A stretch of 64,000 bases of DNA from Neopestalotiopsis rosae (GCA_023078685.1 JALGAS010000003.1:372001-436000), one strand, 5' to 3'. Numbered from the stretch's first letter, positions 1 to 12,300 are shown. Notes: a model not told the origin generated them from the sequence alone. Numbers and translations: made by a program.

Positions 1-247
1 AAGGACGTCACCACATATCATCATGATCTGAAAACATAATTATTTATGCCTGAATGGCACGGTTGTTTTGGTTTAATTTTTTTTTTCTGTCTTTTTTTGT
101 GTCCAACTTGTTTGCGATGCCAAAATCGTAGATTGCCTCCTTCCAGGCAAGCGAAGCTCAAACTTCCATCAAAAACGTAAAAACTCATGTTGTATCAAAC
201 CGAAACGCCCAAAAACACCAAGCTCAATCAAAATCCTTTCCAGATTC
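1..247. other. 3' flank of the small heat-shock gene
   Basis: No gene is visible here. This is the downstream flank and probable 3' UTR of the minus-strand heat-shock gene. It has T-rich runs near 75-105 and nothing else that I recognise. Confidence 0.5.
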
Positions 248-1381
248 TTACTGGATATCGACCTTGTGGATCTCGGTCCACTCCTTCTCGGCCTTGGGAA
301 CGGTGATGATGAGGATTCCGTTCTCCATCTTGGCAGTAATGCCAAAGCCGTCGACCTCGTCCTTGTCGTCGACGTTTGCGGGGGGCAGTCTGATGCTGCG
401 CTCAAACATGCCGACCTTGCGCTCGCCGGAGCTGAGCGACTGGAGGAACTCCTCGTTTCCGGGGCGGTAGACGACTCCGGCAATGTTGAGCTGGCTCTTG
501 TCGGCGTCCCAGTTGACGCCGACGTCCTCCTTGACGGCGCCGGGGAGCGCGACGTGCAAGACATAGGCCTTCTCCGTGTTGAAGGTGTCGACGGGAGGAA
601 CGAAGCTGTCGTCGTCCTGCTGCTCGCCGGACTGCTCGCCGGCTTCCCGGGCGGCGGCGTCTTGTGGTTCAAAGTATCCCCTGAGGGCCTGCGCAGCGGG
701 GTGGCCAGCGAGAGCTCCCATCAGGGATCGCAGATCGAAAGGGGCACCGAAAGGTGGCGGGGGTGGGCCGCCGTGGGGAGGGCCGTGTCTGCCACGAGGA
801 CCTCCACGTCCGCGGCAGCTGCCACGTCGGAAGGCGCCCGGGCCTCCAGGTCCACGGGATCCGTGTCGGTGACGGCCGTGGTGGTGACGTGGTCCTGGTC
901 CCTCATGGTGGGGAGGCGGAGGGTGAGGGGAGCCAGCAGCGTGGTGCGGGGGGTGTGGTGGGTGAGGACCACCGGGTGGTGGCGGTGGGGGAGGCGCATC
1001 GTCTCTCATGGTGTCGGGGGACTCGTCCATGTTCTCAAAGTCGTGTCCCTCTGATTCTTCTCCCTCTCTGTCAGAGTCAGAGTCGCCTCGGCGATGGTGG
1101 TGGCGACCATGTCTTCCATGACGGCCTCCGCGGTGTCCCCAGGGAAAGTCACCTCCGGGGGGAGGAGGAGGAGGTCCCCATGGGCCTCCCCAGTGTCCGC
1201 CGTGCCAAGGGTTGAAAGACCCGGGGCCGCCAAAGGGGAATCCAGCACCGAATGGAGGTTGACCTCCTGAAGCGTGGTCAACGCCAGCACCTGCGCGTTG
1301 GGGGTTGGCGTCAAAAGAGCGAACAAAGTCCCAAAAGGGACCTTGGCCGAAATTGTTGTTGTTATTGTTGTTGTTTGCCAT
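248..1381 (-). CDS. Small heat-shock protein (Hsp20/alpha-crystallin, Hsp30-like) with a long His/Gly/Pro-rich insert
   Basis: Single-exon gene of 377 residues. The ATG at 1381 is the first true ATG in the frame; the open frame upstream begins only with TTG. The last ~120 residues form an alpha-crystallin domain. It starts near PPVDTFNTEKAYVLHVALPG, contains MFERSIRLP, and ends in the family's closing strand GILIITVPK. Such proteins are ATP-independent holdases that bind unfolding proteins in the cytosol. The N-terminus is an Asn run followed by GQGPFWDFVRSFD, similar to the W/F-rich start of fungal Hsp30s. Residues ~40-235 are a low-complexity insert of Gly, Pro, His and Arg with an acidic DSDSDREGEE patch. 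This makes the protein about twice the usual fungal sHSP length. Three GAA triplets at exact 10-bp spacing lie 225-247 bp upstream. Confidence 0.9.
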   Translation of the reverse strand: MANNNNNNNNFGQGPFWDFVRSFDANPQRAGAGVDHASGGQPPFGAGFPFGGPGSFNPWHGGHWGGPWGPPPPPPGGDFPWGHRGGRHGRHGRHHHRRGDSDSDREGEESEGHDFENMDESPDTMRDDAPPPPPPPGGPHPPHPPHHAAGSPHPPPPHHEGPGPRHHHGRHRHGSRGPGGPGAFRRGSCRGRGGPRGRHGPPHGGPPPPPFGAPFDLRSLMGALAGHPAAQALRGYFEPQDAAAREAGEQSGEQQDDDSFVPPVDTFNTEKAYVLHVALPGAVKEDVGVNWDADKSQLNIAGVVYRPGNEEFLQSLSSGERKVGMFERSIRLPPANVDDKDEVDGFGITAKMENGILIITVPKAEKEWTEIHKVDIQ

Positions 1382-4098
1382 TGTGAAATGTGGATGATGA
1401 TGATGAAGTAAGAAAGTCAAAAGCAGAATACATGAGCAGGATGTCAAACTTCTTATAGTTGATCGAGAATGTAGGTGGCTAATTCAGGCAACCCATCATG
1501 CGTAGACTTTACAAACTAATGCCGGGGCCATGTACGCAATTCCGAACAATAGTCAGATTTCTACGGTGGACGGCAACAGTCATCCATGTCTACGCAATGG
1601 ACCTCGAACGGATCCGAATGCCCTGGAACAACTTACAAGGCTGCCGGCATATACACGTAGGAAGGTTGTTGGAACTTGGCTGCTTGCCACGCGGCCTCCA
1701 TGAACACTTTGGGACTAACGACTCTTCTGATTGGCTAGTTCGAGCCTCTCCATGGCTGACGAAGCAAGATCCTCGAATAGTGGTGTGGCTTGACTGCCTT
1801 TGACACAGCGGCGGTGGCGAAGGGCAGCCCGAGCTTCTGTTCTCTACTGTGTAAGTGCTGGCTAGAACGGCGCCGAAAGCCGAGCCCCTCGGAGTGCACT
1901 CGGTTCCGAGTTGAATGCGAATATGTTTTTGAGCCCGAGAGTCATACTACGGAGGAAAGTGAGTCATCTCGTCTTCAGTCTAGGCAGTTCAAGCTTGCGA
2001 AATAGATTGAGATTCAAGTCAAATCAAATTTGCGAAAATGCTGTTGCCTGCGTTTTGGGAGGGACAGATGCCGCGTACCAAGTTTGCCTCCCGGGGGGAA
2101 AAAAAGTGGCTTGCCTTTCATTCATCATGCTCTCGATAGATTGCGGGGCAGTTGTTGAGTGGCAGGTGGATGGTGGGTGGTGGGTGGTGCGCCGCCCCAC
2201 GCATTGTGTGTTTCTTTTGGGAGGCCTGCCAAGCCTCTGCAGCCAACGGGCCTGACCCTCCCTAGGCCATTTTGAATGATCTGCCATCTGGATTTTGGGC
2301 TGCAAGATCGCCGTATCGCATTCTCAAAGTATTTTCTGAGCTTTTCCAGATGCTTTATCTGATGCAGTGTAGGCAATACATACATTGCCATTTTCCAGCT
2401 TGCTTGGTATTACAATGAGATCCCTGCTTCACGAAGTAGGTAGCATTGATAAGTCCTCTCAATAATGGAGATTCGAATAGACCGTCACAAGGCTGATTTA
2501 CGTCTCCTTGCTTGCGCGCAAACAGTCATTCGCGTGTATAATGAGGAGTCTTGTCCAACTTGTGACCCTACGTATATACTTTACGGACCGATTGTGAATT
2601 TCGCGCTCTAAGAAAATGCGTACGAGATATATAAATAATAGGTAGTATATATATAATCCATATACTTGACCAATACTTTATAATCGCCTTGCCAATTATT
2701 TTCCCAGCTTGATCAGTCATAGTTATGATTGTTTTCGTATATGTTTAAATACTATATTTCTTCCTGGAGTGTCATGAATAGGCATATTGGCGAGTGTTGA
2801 ATATGATAACGTGTATGAACTGCATGCAAGCCTCCACTATAAGTTTCGTGCCAGATGGAACCCGGTAGTGGAAGCGCCTGGCCAAGGATGCAAAAGCAGC
2901 ATGTCAGGGCATCATCACATCACGTGCGGAACAAGGTTCCTAGCGACATGCTCACGAGTACAGACGGCATAAGTTTGACAGGCGCCAGGAGTATATACTT
3001 TCTGTGACAGCGTGCTTAAAACTAATAGTCTAGTTACTGTCGTAGTATAGCCGTGCAGCAATGCGACTTAAAAACGGGGACTTGTTTAAAGCACTTCGTA
3101 GTGGCGCTTCGAGGTCCAAGCATGCAATGTGCCATTATGCATCAGGCATCAGATCCTGGGCCCTACCAGAATGTACATAGTACTACAGTGCACAGCGATC
3201 CCGGGACATTAGCTCATGAAGAAAGATACATGGTACCATGGCATGGGCTCAGATGCAAAATGAGCCGGCTTCCGTCTCAATCAATCTCTTTACGCGTGGA
3301 AATGGCAGATGGGCGCTTGCAGACAATGATTTGTTCCTTGTGTTTGCCCATAGGCCTTAAGCGCCCAAGATTGTGGGCCAATCACCATCTGATATCTCTA
3401 TGCCGCCAAGCAGTGTGACCAATGAGAACAGGCGATACTCTCTTCCAGGTCGAGCCAATAGCGGGACCGGCTTCGCGCTAGAGGGCAGGTAGGGGCGACT
3501 GGAATTGGACCCTGTTCAATTGCTCCCGCCGACAGGGAACTAAGCTGCGTGGTAGCGGGAAGGAACATTGAAGTGGGTTGGGCGGCCACCAATACTGGCC
3601 GCATAGTCGTCAGTCAGTCGTCAGTCAGGTCAAGGTCAGGTCCTCGGTCGGGTCAGTCTAATGTGTACGATAACCTTGAATCTTTTGCCCTCTCCTCGGG
3701 TCTTGTTTCATCACCAGCTTCCGTGTCGCAATTATTCATTCTCTTTTGCTTTACTTTGCTCTAGTTGCCTGCGACTGCCTTGCGCACTCCCGTGTCCATT
3801 CCCTCACTTGGACGTTTCGCTTGTGCAGCAGTAGCATTGCTTGACGAACCCCGCGCCGAGTCCTCTAACAGCTTGCTGCTCATCGCTTGCTGCCCGCTGC
3901 TGCTATCAAACCTCCCCCACCTTCTTGGAACAGAAGCAGCCCGACCACGATTGCGACCACATTCAGCTTTTGCATCTCTGCGCACCACCTCCTAAAAATA
4001 ACTCGCTCGTCCTTGCACGTCATACCGCCGAGCGCAGTCGAAACCATACATACAAGTCGCACTGCATAACTTCAGCTGCAGATTCAGCGCAAGACAGG
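1382..4098. other. Intergenic, divergent promoters of the sHSP and WW/PhoD-like genes
   Basis: No convincing gene is visible. From left to right it holds the sHSP upstream region, an A+T-rich stretch (about 2570-2770), a cluster of short GTCAGTC/GTCGTCAGTCA direct repeats at 3607-3658, and a pyrimidine-rich leader (about 3680-4090) before the next gene. The small open frames inside have no family features. There is no in-frame ATG in the leader ahead of 4099. Confidence 0.5.
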
Positions 4099-7000
4099 AT
4101 GAGTGGCCATCATGGCAGGCCTGACGAGGAAATGTTCCTCAAGCAGCCCGCCGAGGACTGCGACAGCCCAACTATAGAGCCACTGAGGATCTACAAACCA
4201 CAGAGCCCAGTCCCTGCCACCGACCGCTATAGATATCCTACGCCCTCAGCCTCAAAGCCAACCTTTCCATTGCCGCCAGGCGCGTCGAGCTCTGCTGCGC
4301 CTCTGCCTTATCCAGAAGACGAGGATTTGCGCCCAAGCAAGCCAGTCATCTCAACTCGACCTTCGTACGGCGATGATGGTCGCCGTCCCTCGGGAAACAG
4401 AGTCTACTCGAGCCCGACTCACTCGGCAGGCTCCGGCAGTTTCAACGACACAACACCGAGACTAGACACCAGTCCCATTGACAAGAAAGGCCCTGGTCTG
4501 GCCGAGAGGCGCGGAACTGCGCCAAGGCCGCTGCCAGGAGCACTGAGTCCTCCCACAAGCCCTTTGGCCGACGATGGAGAGCTGTTCGCCAAACCTCTTG
4601 GAGCTCAGCAGAAACCTGCCCCAGCTTCTTCAGTCAACTTCCCCGATTACCACAATAAGCCATACTATCCTCCACCAAGGGTCAACACGGCCAGCCCGAG
4701 CACAAGCGCAAACCAGTATGCTAGACCGCAAGTAGCAGACAGCGACTTGTTGCAGATGCCGAGTAGTGGTGTAAGCAGATTTGCCTCGACGGCCTCGGTG
4801 TCTACCACCAAGGCGAGTCGGGGGTCGCCGCCTCCACCAGAGACTCCAATCGTAGAGCCGGGTCAGATTCCGGGCGGCGACATCGAAGCAAGATATGCGG
4901 CCTCGGGTATCTCAGGAACTGCAACCTTGAACAGCCTGCAGAGCTCTGCCGCCGCACAAAGACTAGCGCAATACAACCAACAGCAGCAGCGTCCTCCTGC
5001 TCAGTCTGGACCTGCTCGGCCGTGGACACCGACTGAGACCCCGGAGCAACAGCCCCATGGACCGCCGACTGTATACCAGGGTGTCACGCCCGTCAGTGAG
5101 CCTCAGCAGTCCAGTAGCAACAGTCAAACCCGTCCTTCTACATCTTCGAGCTCCGGTGCCTTGCAGGAAAGCGTGCTTGAACAAGACTTTAGGCGCATGC
5201 AAATGTCTGACCCGCCACCTGCATATTCAAGCATAAGCTCTGGTGGCGGATCGGGCTACCCAGCCGAGAAGCAAAGGCCTGCGGCGATTCAAACAAACTC
5301 GTCGACTTCGACCCCTGCGCAGTCATCGCAATCCGTGTCCTCGCCACCCAAGAAGCAAGCGGATCCGGTGGCAGCTGGTCTGGCTTCGCCAGCGCTGCAG
5401 CATCCAGGACATCCTGCCTTTGCCAATGACCCGAGACCAGAACCCGCCGCTAGTGCATCTTCATCGTCCAAGCCAGAGCAGACGACGGAATCGCCTTTCA
5501 ATGGTCAAGGTCCAAGTTCCCCGCCTCCCCTACCTGAAGGTTGGATTGCCCATCTCGATCAGAACTCGGGACAGTATTATTACATCCATTTGGCTACACA
5601 AGCTACACAGTGGGAGTTTCCCAAGGGACCCAACCCGATTCATCACGATGTGGCACCTTTGTCTCCTACAGCCTCGACATACGGAAACCCCTTGGCATCT
5701 CCAATGTTTGGCGGAAAACAGACTGGAATGACCTCGCCGATGTTCCCTCCACAGACTCCTGGCTATGCTGAGAGTATCATGAGCGTGGCTGCTTCGGCTG
5801 CTCCCACGGCCGGTTTCACTGGCCCTCCGCCCAGTGCCGGCGTTGATATGTACAAGGTCCAGCCTACGAATGGAGTATACTTTGGACCATATCTGAGATA
5901 TGTCAATATGGATATCGAAAAGGGCCTGTGGCTTGGAAGCATCATGATTGTCACGGATGGGCCACAGCCACCAACGATTCACATTCACAAGAGCGTTGAC
6001 CTCTCACCAAATCCGAGACAACTGGTTCCTCGGTCGATATACACGCACCAGAGATGGCAATTCCACAAGTATGATATTGATCTTGAGATGGGCGATGCTG
6101 GGACAGACAGATGGACGTATGCAGTGACGTCGCACATGGGCTGCACAAGATACGAATTTGTGGTGGCTGGAAAGCAGGAAATCAACTGGCGCTTTATTGC
6201 ACACTCTGGCAATGACTTTGCCGCGAGCACTTCTCAAAATGAACGAAGCAAACTCGGTGGTGTAGGCTTCATGTGGAAGGACGTACTCCAAAAGAACGTC
6301 GATTGTGGAGGTTATCATGCGCAGCTCGGTCTAGGTAACCAGATTTACGGCGACCGGCTATGGAAAGAAGTCCCGGTCCTGAAGCAATGGCTAGCCATGC
6401 AGGGCAAGGAGAATCGCAAAACTGCTCCATGGACGGCAAGACACGAGGAAGATGTGTCACACGCCTACTTCCACTTCTACACAAGTCATTTCGACCAGCC
6501 CTTTTTACGAGAGGCGTGGGCTCAGATACCCCATGTCTGCCAGATTGACGACCATGATATGTAAGTCCAGTGACGCGCTTCCACGATTACTTGCCAAGAC
6601 TAACGAACGACAGTTTTGATGGTTATGGCTCTTATCCTGATTACATGCAGAATTCAAACATGTTCAAAAACATTGGAAGGATTGCCATTGACATGTATCT
6701 CCTCTTCCAACATCACACCACACTGGAAGTGCTGAGAAATGTCAGCCATGACCTTGATCTTTTCACCATTACTGGTCAGGGCTGGCACTTTGTCAAGTTT
6801 TTGGGACCAGCCCTTGTGCTGGTGGGAGCCGATTTGCGATCAGAACGTACCCATAACCGTGTGCTAGCTGGTCCGACATATCAAGGCTTGTTCCCAAAGG
6901 TTGCCCTCCTACCTCCAAGCGTGCAACATTGTATATGGATGTTGTCGGTGCCAGTCGTGTATCCTCGCCTGGACACGGTGGAAAGTCTGGCAAACACGTT

Positions 7001-7829
7001 TGCAACCGGCAAGAAGGCGGTCAATACCACGTACAATGTGCTTGGCAAGGTGACGAGTTCCGTTGCTGGCATTGTGGGAGGCAAGGAAGTCGTTGCCCAG
7101 GGTTTTAACCAGGTCAAGAAGGCAGTTGGAAAGTCTGGTCTTATGGGTAATGTCGTCAACCAATTTGGCGATCTTGATATCGGAGAGATCCTGAGGGATA
7201 TGTGGACGCATGATTCCAAGGACCTTGAGCGGACATATCTCATTCGAACTCTCCAAGGCATTGCCCACCAAAAGGGCGTTCGAATGACTTTCCTTTCTGG
7301 AGGTATGTTTTGGAACTCAATTCTATCGTCTTGCTCAGTATGCTAACCAATCATCATAGACGTTAATTGCGGCGGTGCTGGTCTGGTCCATGACCCTACT
7401 CACCCCAGCGACCACAAGACAATGTACCAGATCATCACATCGCCCATCGTGGCAGCGCCTGCATCTGGATACATTCTCAAGATGCTGCACAGCAACAAAT
7501 CGTACTACGTGCCAGCCAACGGGCAAAAGTCGAACCATGAGGTCTCGGATGCGAAAGAAGACATGATGGAGATTTTCCACACCGACGCTTCGGGCTCGCC
7601 GCGCGAGCTCAAGAAACTCATGGGTCGCAGGAATTTCGTGTCATTCATGGCGTACGACCCGGAAGCCATTCCGGGCACGCAGTACAGCGCAAATGTTGCC
7701 AATGGCCACTCTCAGGGGTTGAGCAAGTTGAGTCTGGCCGTCGATTATGTCGTACAGGGAGATGGTGCATTTACGACACCAACCAAGTACGGGCCGGTGA
7801 TTATACCGCACTTGGAATTTGGACGATAA
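4099..7829 (+). CDS. WW domain + PhoD-like phosphatase protein
   Basis: Predicted exons are 4099-6560, 6614-7302 and 7360-7829, giving 1,206 residues. ATG 4099 is the first in-frame ATG. Residues ~1-470 are disordered, rich in Pro/Ser/Gln. A WW domain follows at ~478-509 (LPEGWIAHLD...YYYIH...WEFP), a module that binds proline-rich peptides. From ~580 to the end the sequence matches the fungal PhoD-like metallophosphatase-type domain. The diagnostic stretch IDDHDIFDGYGSYPD is completed exactly by splicing intron 1, which supports that junction. Both introns have GT-AG ends and lengths of 53 and 57 nt. At GLGNQIYGD an Asn stands where canonical PhoD proteins have the metal-binding Asp of GGDQIY, so catalysis is uncertain. 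No signal peptide or membrane segment is visible. Function in vivo is unknown to me; a WW-guided scaffold or phosphoesterase role is inference. Confidence 0.85.
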
Positions 7830-8322
7830 TGGGGAATGGCCATCTGAAGGTCTCACGACGATATTGACATGGAGGCAAGGCAGTCAGTCTTTCTTTTGAG
7901 TGACTAGAGGGGTGCTTTTGGATACCTCTGAATTATTGAGCGATGAAAGCCGGCGATGTTCACATTCGTGTCCAAGGTGAATTTTTTTCAAATTACGAAT
8001 ATATACACGTTATACCATGTCATTTTGAAGCATACTTTGAGCGATTTTAGTTTACATAGTAGTCCTTATTAATGTGGGACATGAGCCTTGTGACCAGACT
8101 TGCAAAGCATCAAACAAGTTGATGGATTTTGTGTGTACCAGCATGAGAAAGACCAAGGTTCTTGTAGTGTGTTGTGATGAATAAATCTTTATCTCAACGG
8201 CAACCCGAAGATGAGCGACACCACAAACACAAAAACACGACTCCCCAGCTCGAAGCAAGTAACGTAGTCCACATATTCTCATTTTCTTCTCGACCACAGA
8301 CCGAGTGAAATGGCGTCTTGTT
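7830..8322. other. Tail-to-tail intergenic segment
   Basis: This holds the 3' flanks of the WW/PhoD-like gene and of the minus-strand low-complexity gene. The frame of the latter stays open to 8052 if its predicted intron is not removed. No other feature is visible. Confidence 0.4.
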
Positions 8323-8879
8323 CTAGATCTGCAATACCCCGGCGAGGTGCCGAGTAAAAAGTCAGCCTCAAAGTATAATTTTTGCATGGTGTATCTCCTG
8401 ACACGATTCGAATACGTCAAGAAGGTAAAAAAAGGAAGAATAAAAGAGAGAAGACGAAATGAAACGCCAGAAAACGATACAAGAGTCAATCCGCTTACCT
8501 GACCACCGCGCCCACCCTCCTCCTCAGCGTGCTCGTTGACAAATTCGCTACTCTGGCGATCGCCACTGACCTGCTGCTGCTGGTTCTTCTTCTTCAGCTG
8601 CCCGGTAAACTCGTCATCATCATAATCGTCTTCTCCCTGTTGCTGCTGCTGCAGATGACCAAGACCCTCCTCGCCAACAGTGGTGGTGGTAGCATTCTTG
8701 GCGGTCGTACTGTTGTTTTCATTCTTGCTGTTGATGTTCTTTTTGTTGCTGATGTTGTTGTCATCAAGAAGAGTAGTAGGAGTAGTACCCCCAAAAGTGT
8801 CCTTTTCGGTGGTGCTGCCCGTGACCTCGGGGTCTTTGACGACAAAGTTTCCTTTGGACTTGTTCTTGTAGTCGGACAT
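8323..8879 (-). CDS. Hypothetical low-complexity hydrophilic protein
   Basis: I do not recognise this gene. ATG 8879 is the first true ATG of the frame. The first exon (8499-8879) codes for 127 residues starting MSDYKNKSKGNFVVKDPEV. It is rich in Asn, Thr, Gln and Asp/Glu, with poly-Q and poly-D/E runs, and ends EEEGGRGGQ. A strong donor (CAG|gtaagc at 8498) follows. The best acceptor I see (tattgcag, ending 8329) leads after one codon to a stop, giving ~128 residues. Without splicing, the frame runs to 8052 and adds a hydrophobic then basic tail (291 residues from the TTG). The protein looks intrinsically disordered, with no domain, signal peptide or catalytic motif. A second possible acceptor gives a short different tail, so the C-terminus is uncertain. 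Confidence 0.5.
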
Positions 8880-9323
8880 GTTGTCTTTTGTGTTGAGAGT
8901 GTTATTGAGTTTAAATCGAGAAGACAATCTTGCGGGTTTCTGTTTGTTGACTGATGAGACCGAAAAACTTGGAAGAAAACGATCCTCTTATTTATACTTG
9001 TCAGGAAACCCTTGATTGACTCGCCGACATGTCAACCAACGTCCAGATGGTCTTCATAGCAGGATTTGATTCATGACAACAAATTCTGCAATGTGATGAA
9101 AGCGGGTGTAAACCATCCTGAAACATGGCCATGGTACCACAGATGACGACCCCGCAGGTATTTCAAAAGACCTGACAATCCGGCATCGAAATTTCATGTA
9201 TCAAGTGCTATACAAATGCTGTACGCTTACTGCCTTAATTTACTGCCATGGGTATCATGTTTCTATATATGTACTGTGTGTTGCATTAGTCGACACACCG
9301 CCGTTTCCACTGCTGCTGGTCGT
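8880..9323. other. Intergenic segment
   Basis: Upstream region of the low-complexity gene and 3' flank of the exchanger gene. A TATA-like TTATTTATACTTG lies at about 8988-9000, on the plus strand as written. No gene is visible. Confidence 0.4.
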
Positions 9324-12300
9324 TCAAAATACGATTGTCCTCCCTGGTCCCACCAGCTCTACAACTAGATTCACAACGGTGCCCAATGCCCAGAGGGCTA
9401 TCAGTCCCCATCCAATCTTCCTCGTCATCATCCATTTGTTCATCGGTACAACGATGAGGAGTACAACAAGGGTAATGAGGAGTACTATAGCTGAGACGAG
9501 AAGCGTGTCGCCAACCTGTATATGGTAGGTTTTGTACTCGTACGGCCTGTCGGGATGTTTGGCATGTTTATGATTTGCCGATCGCACGATTTGAAAGGCG
9601 CCACCAAGACCAATGCCCAAGAGGATATTCAGCATAGGGCCACCGAAACAAGCAGCACTGCCAACACGTTAGTTTGTATTTTCTTTTTTTTTTTAATCGT
9701 CATCACGAAGGCGAGACTTACAGTGCCATGACGGGATAGCCGAGCCGAGCAACGGTAATGTCAGCAACAAGATCGCCTACAGAATTACCGACTGCGAATA
9801 CTGTAAGACCAAGGATAGCCTCTGAAATGTCAAAGATAACGCCGAGTGCTTTCAAAACACCTACCACTTCCCCAGCAATGGTAGATATCCAAGCAATTGC
9901 TATAATGAATCCAAGAAAACAAAACAGGAAGTGATATTTCGGGCGACGATCAGGGTTGGTGGTGGCTAGAAGAACGCCAAGTACGACAAGGGAGAAGACA
10001 AGTGCGCCCAAAACCATGCGTACAAGAACCCTGCCCGGCTGATCAAAATCTTCGACCGCGTTTGCCCATACAATAAACACCGAAAACATGGGGCCGGTAA
10101 ATATCTGTAAGATCAAGAGCCACCGATTCCACCCTTGATCCTCATTTTCCTCGGTTGTTGAGTTTGGCTCTGATGCGGGTTTGTACAACTGTATCACTGG
10201 CTCGGCGGAATGCTGGGGTGTGGTACCCGTGTTCCTTGCATCGTGAGACTCCTCGGGGCCGACGACCGAGATGACAGCTGGTGACGCAGTTCCTGACGAA
10301 GCGCGTGATCTCGTGTGTCGTCGATACTGTTGCCATTCTGTTTCAGAGCCCATCAAGCCATGTGGCTCGAAAGACACGGGTGGGGCAACATTGAGCGATG
10401 CGCCGGTAGCTGGTTCGTCCACAATGTCGTCCTCGGAGTCATCATCGGTCGTCTCACTTTCCACGACTGGTAAAGTAATTACCAAGAGTAGAACACTTGG
10501 TACTGACCAGGCGCTCACCAGCTTGTCCCAAATGGACTTGTTTGCCCAATCCTGCAAAGTTGGGAACAGAGTACGTATCAACATATAGGGATCAGGCAAA
10601 ATCTGATACGGCCACCACTTTATTGGCCGTGGAGCTTCGGCAATCTGCAGGTCGTCAAAGGGTGAATGTCGTTCCACACCAGGAGTGGGTAATGTAGGCA
10701 CAGACGACTGCATGACATTCGGCGTCATCAGCATGGGCGTATCCGTGTATTGTGGGAAGGGAGAGCCTGCTGGGGTTGATTCATGGCTACCTGGAGGACT
10801 CGGGCTCGGAATCTGAAGTTGCAATCCTCCACCCAGCAAGTGCTGGCGCTGTGATGTGTTGCTCTGATGCTCTAATGCGCGGCCACCAGTCGAGTCTGTC
10901 GGGGGCGGAGCGAGTCTGCCCCCTACGACGTGCGGCGGGACGCTCGATGTTCGTGAATCGTTGGCGTCTGATCTGGGCGTTGACATGACCAAGTCTTCGT
11001 CCATGATGGACGGAATGGCGCCAGAAGACCGTGACCTCATCCTATTTGTGGGCTCTATCCCGCCGGTGCTCTGAACCGTTTGCGCGCTGGCCGGACCACC
11101 GACAGCGGCGGCCCCGTTTGCGGCACTCTCGACTGCGATTCTGTCCGCCGAATAACTCCTCACTGAAATCGGCGCCATACGCATATTTCTTTCATGTTGA
11201 AGTGACGCCAAGACTGCTCTGAACTCGAGCGCGCCAACCAGACTGGGTCGAATCGCAGTGATGGTCGTCGTAGCGCGTCGTCCTCGTGGCCGATTTACCC
11301 TCATGCTGCTCGTAACTTCAGCAGCAATGTGTTGATTACGCTCATCGTCAGCATCCTCCGAATCAGCTTGTCCCACCTCAATTCTTGGGCCTTGATCCAA
11401 AACATCAATATCTAGAACAGATCCTCCGTGGTGAGAGCCCGGACCAGCTTCATCGTCATCTGGCTCGTCCCGGTAAGGTTCGAGTTCGTCATTTGCTTGT
11501 TGGTTTCGGGAGGCTAAGAAATGACTACGCGATGCCGTCTCACGTGCTCTCCGAGCCTTGATCTTCTTTCCGTACCAATGCCAAGCAACGACGAATACGA
11601 CGTAGAATGCGTAGAAGGCAATCATGGCGCAGCATTCCCATAATTTTATTCTCTCGTCCCAGATAAAGTAAAAGGTGAAGGCAACGGCAACGATGAAGAA
11701 GAGAATGTCGCGGACAAAGGTGTTTCTGCTGACTTTGAACTCTCTCACGAGAGCCATGGACCCAGCGACGACGGCGGTGATGAAACCTGCAGCGCCGAGG
11801 AGCTCGCCGACGGCCATGCTTCCGCTGTTAGAGCCCATGGCGGCAAACGTGCTGAAAACGTCGGGAGATCCATTGCCAAAGGCTAGAAAGGTGACACCAG
11901 CTAGACTCTGGCTTAGTCCCAAGATGGTGGCAATGGTGCTGAGGTTGACGCTGAAGAAATCGCTGGCCGCAATACCAATGGTACTGAACAGCAAGCATAG
12001 CCAGGTAATGAGAACGATGAAGGCAATGGGTTTGACCGTGCCCAAGGTGCAGTAGTACAGGGAAAGGTACTGGATCAGACCGGCCTCGTCGTCGTGACAG
12101 TTGCGCAAGACAAAGGCGCATTTGTCCTCGGCCTGGTGGACCAAACGGCAATCCTCGGCTGATCTCGCCGAGAGCAACGGCCCATCGTAGATATGATCCT
12201 CCCGCCTTGCAGAAACCGGTCCTTGTACGAACAAGACGTGGACGAGAATCAGAGCCAAAACAAAGGCAATGGCGTAAAAGGGCCTCGAGCTATACGCCCA

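Noticed and set aside
266..1054. Long plus-strand open frame (262 codons) opposite the heat-shock gene
   Set aside because: It is the mirror of G+C-rich, repetitive codons of the alpha-crystallin gene. Its sequence has no family features while the minus frame has a clear conserved domain.
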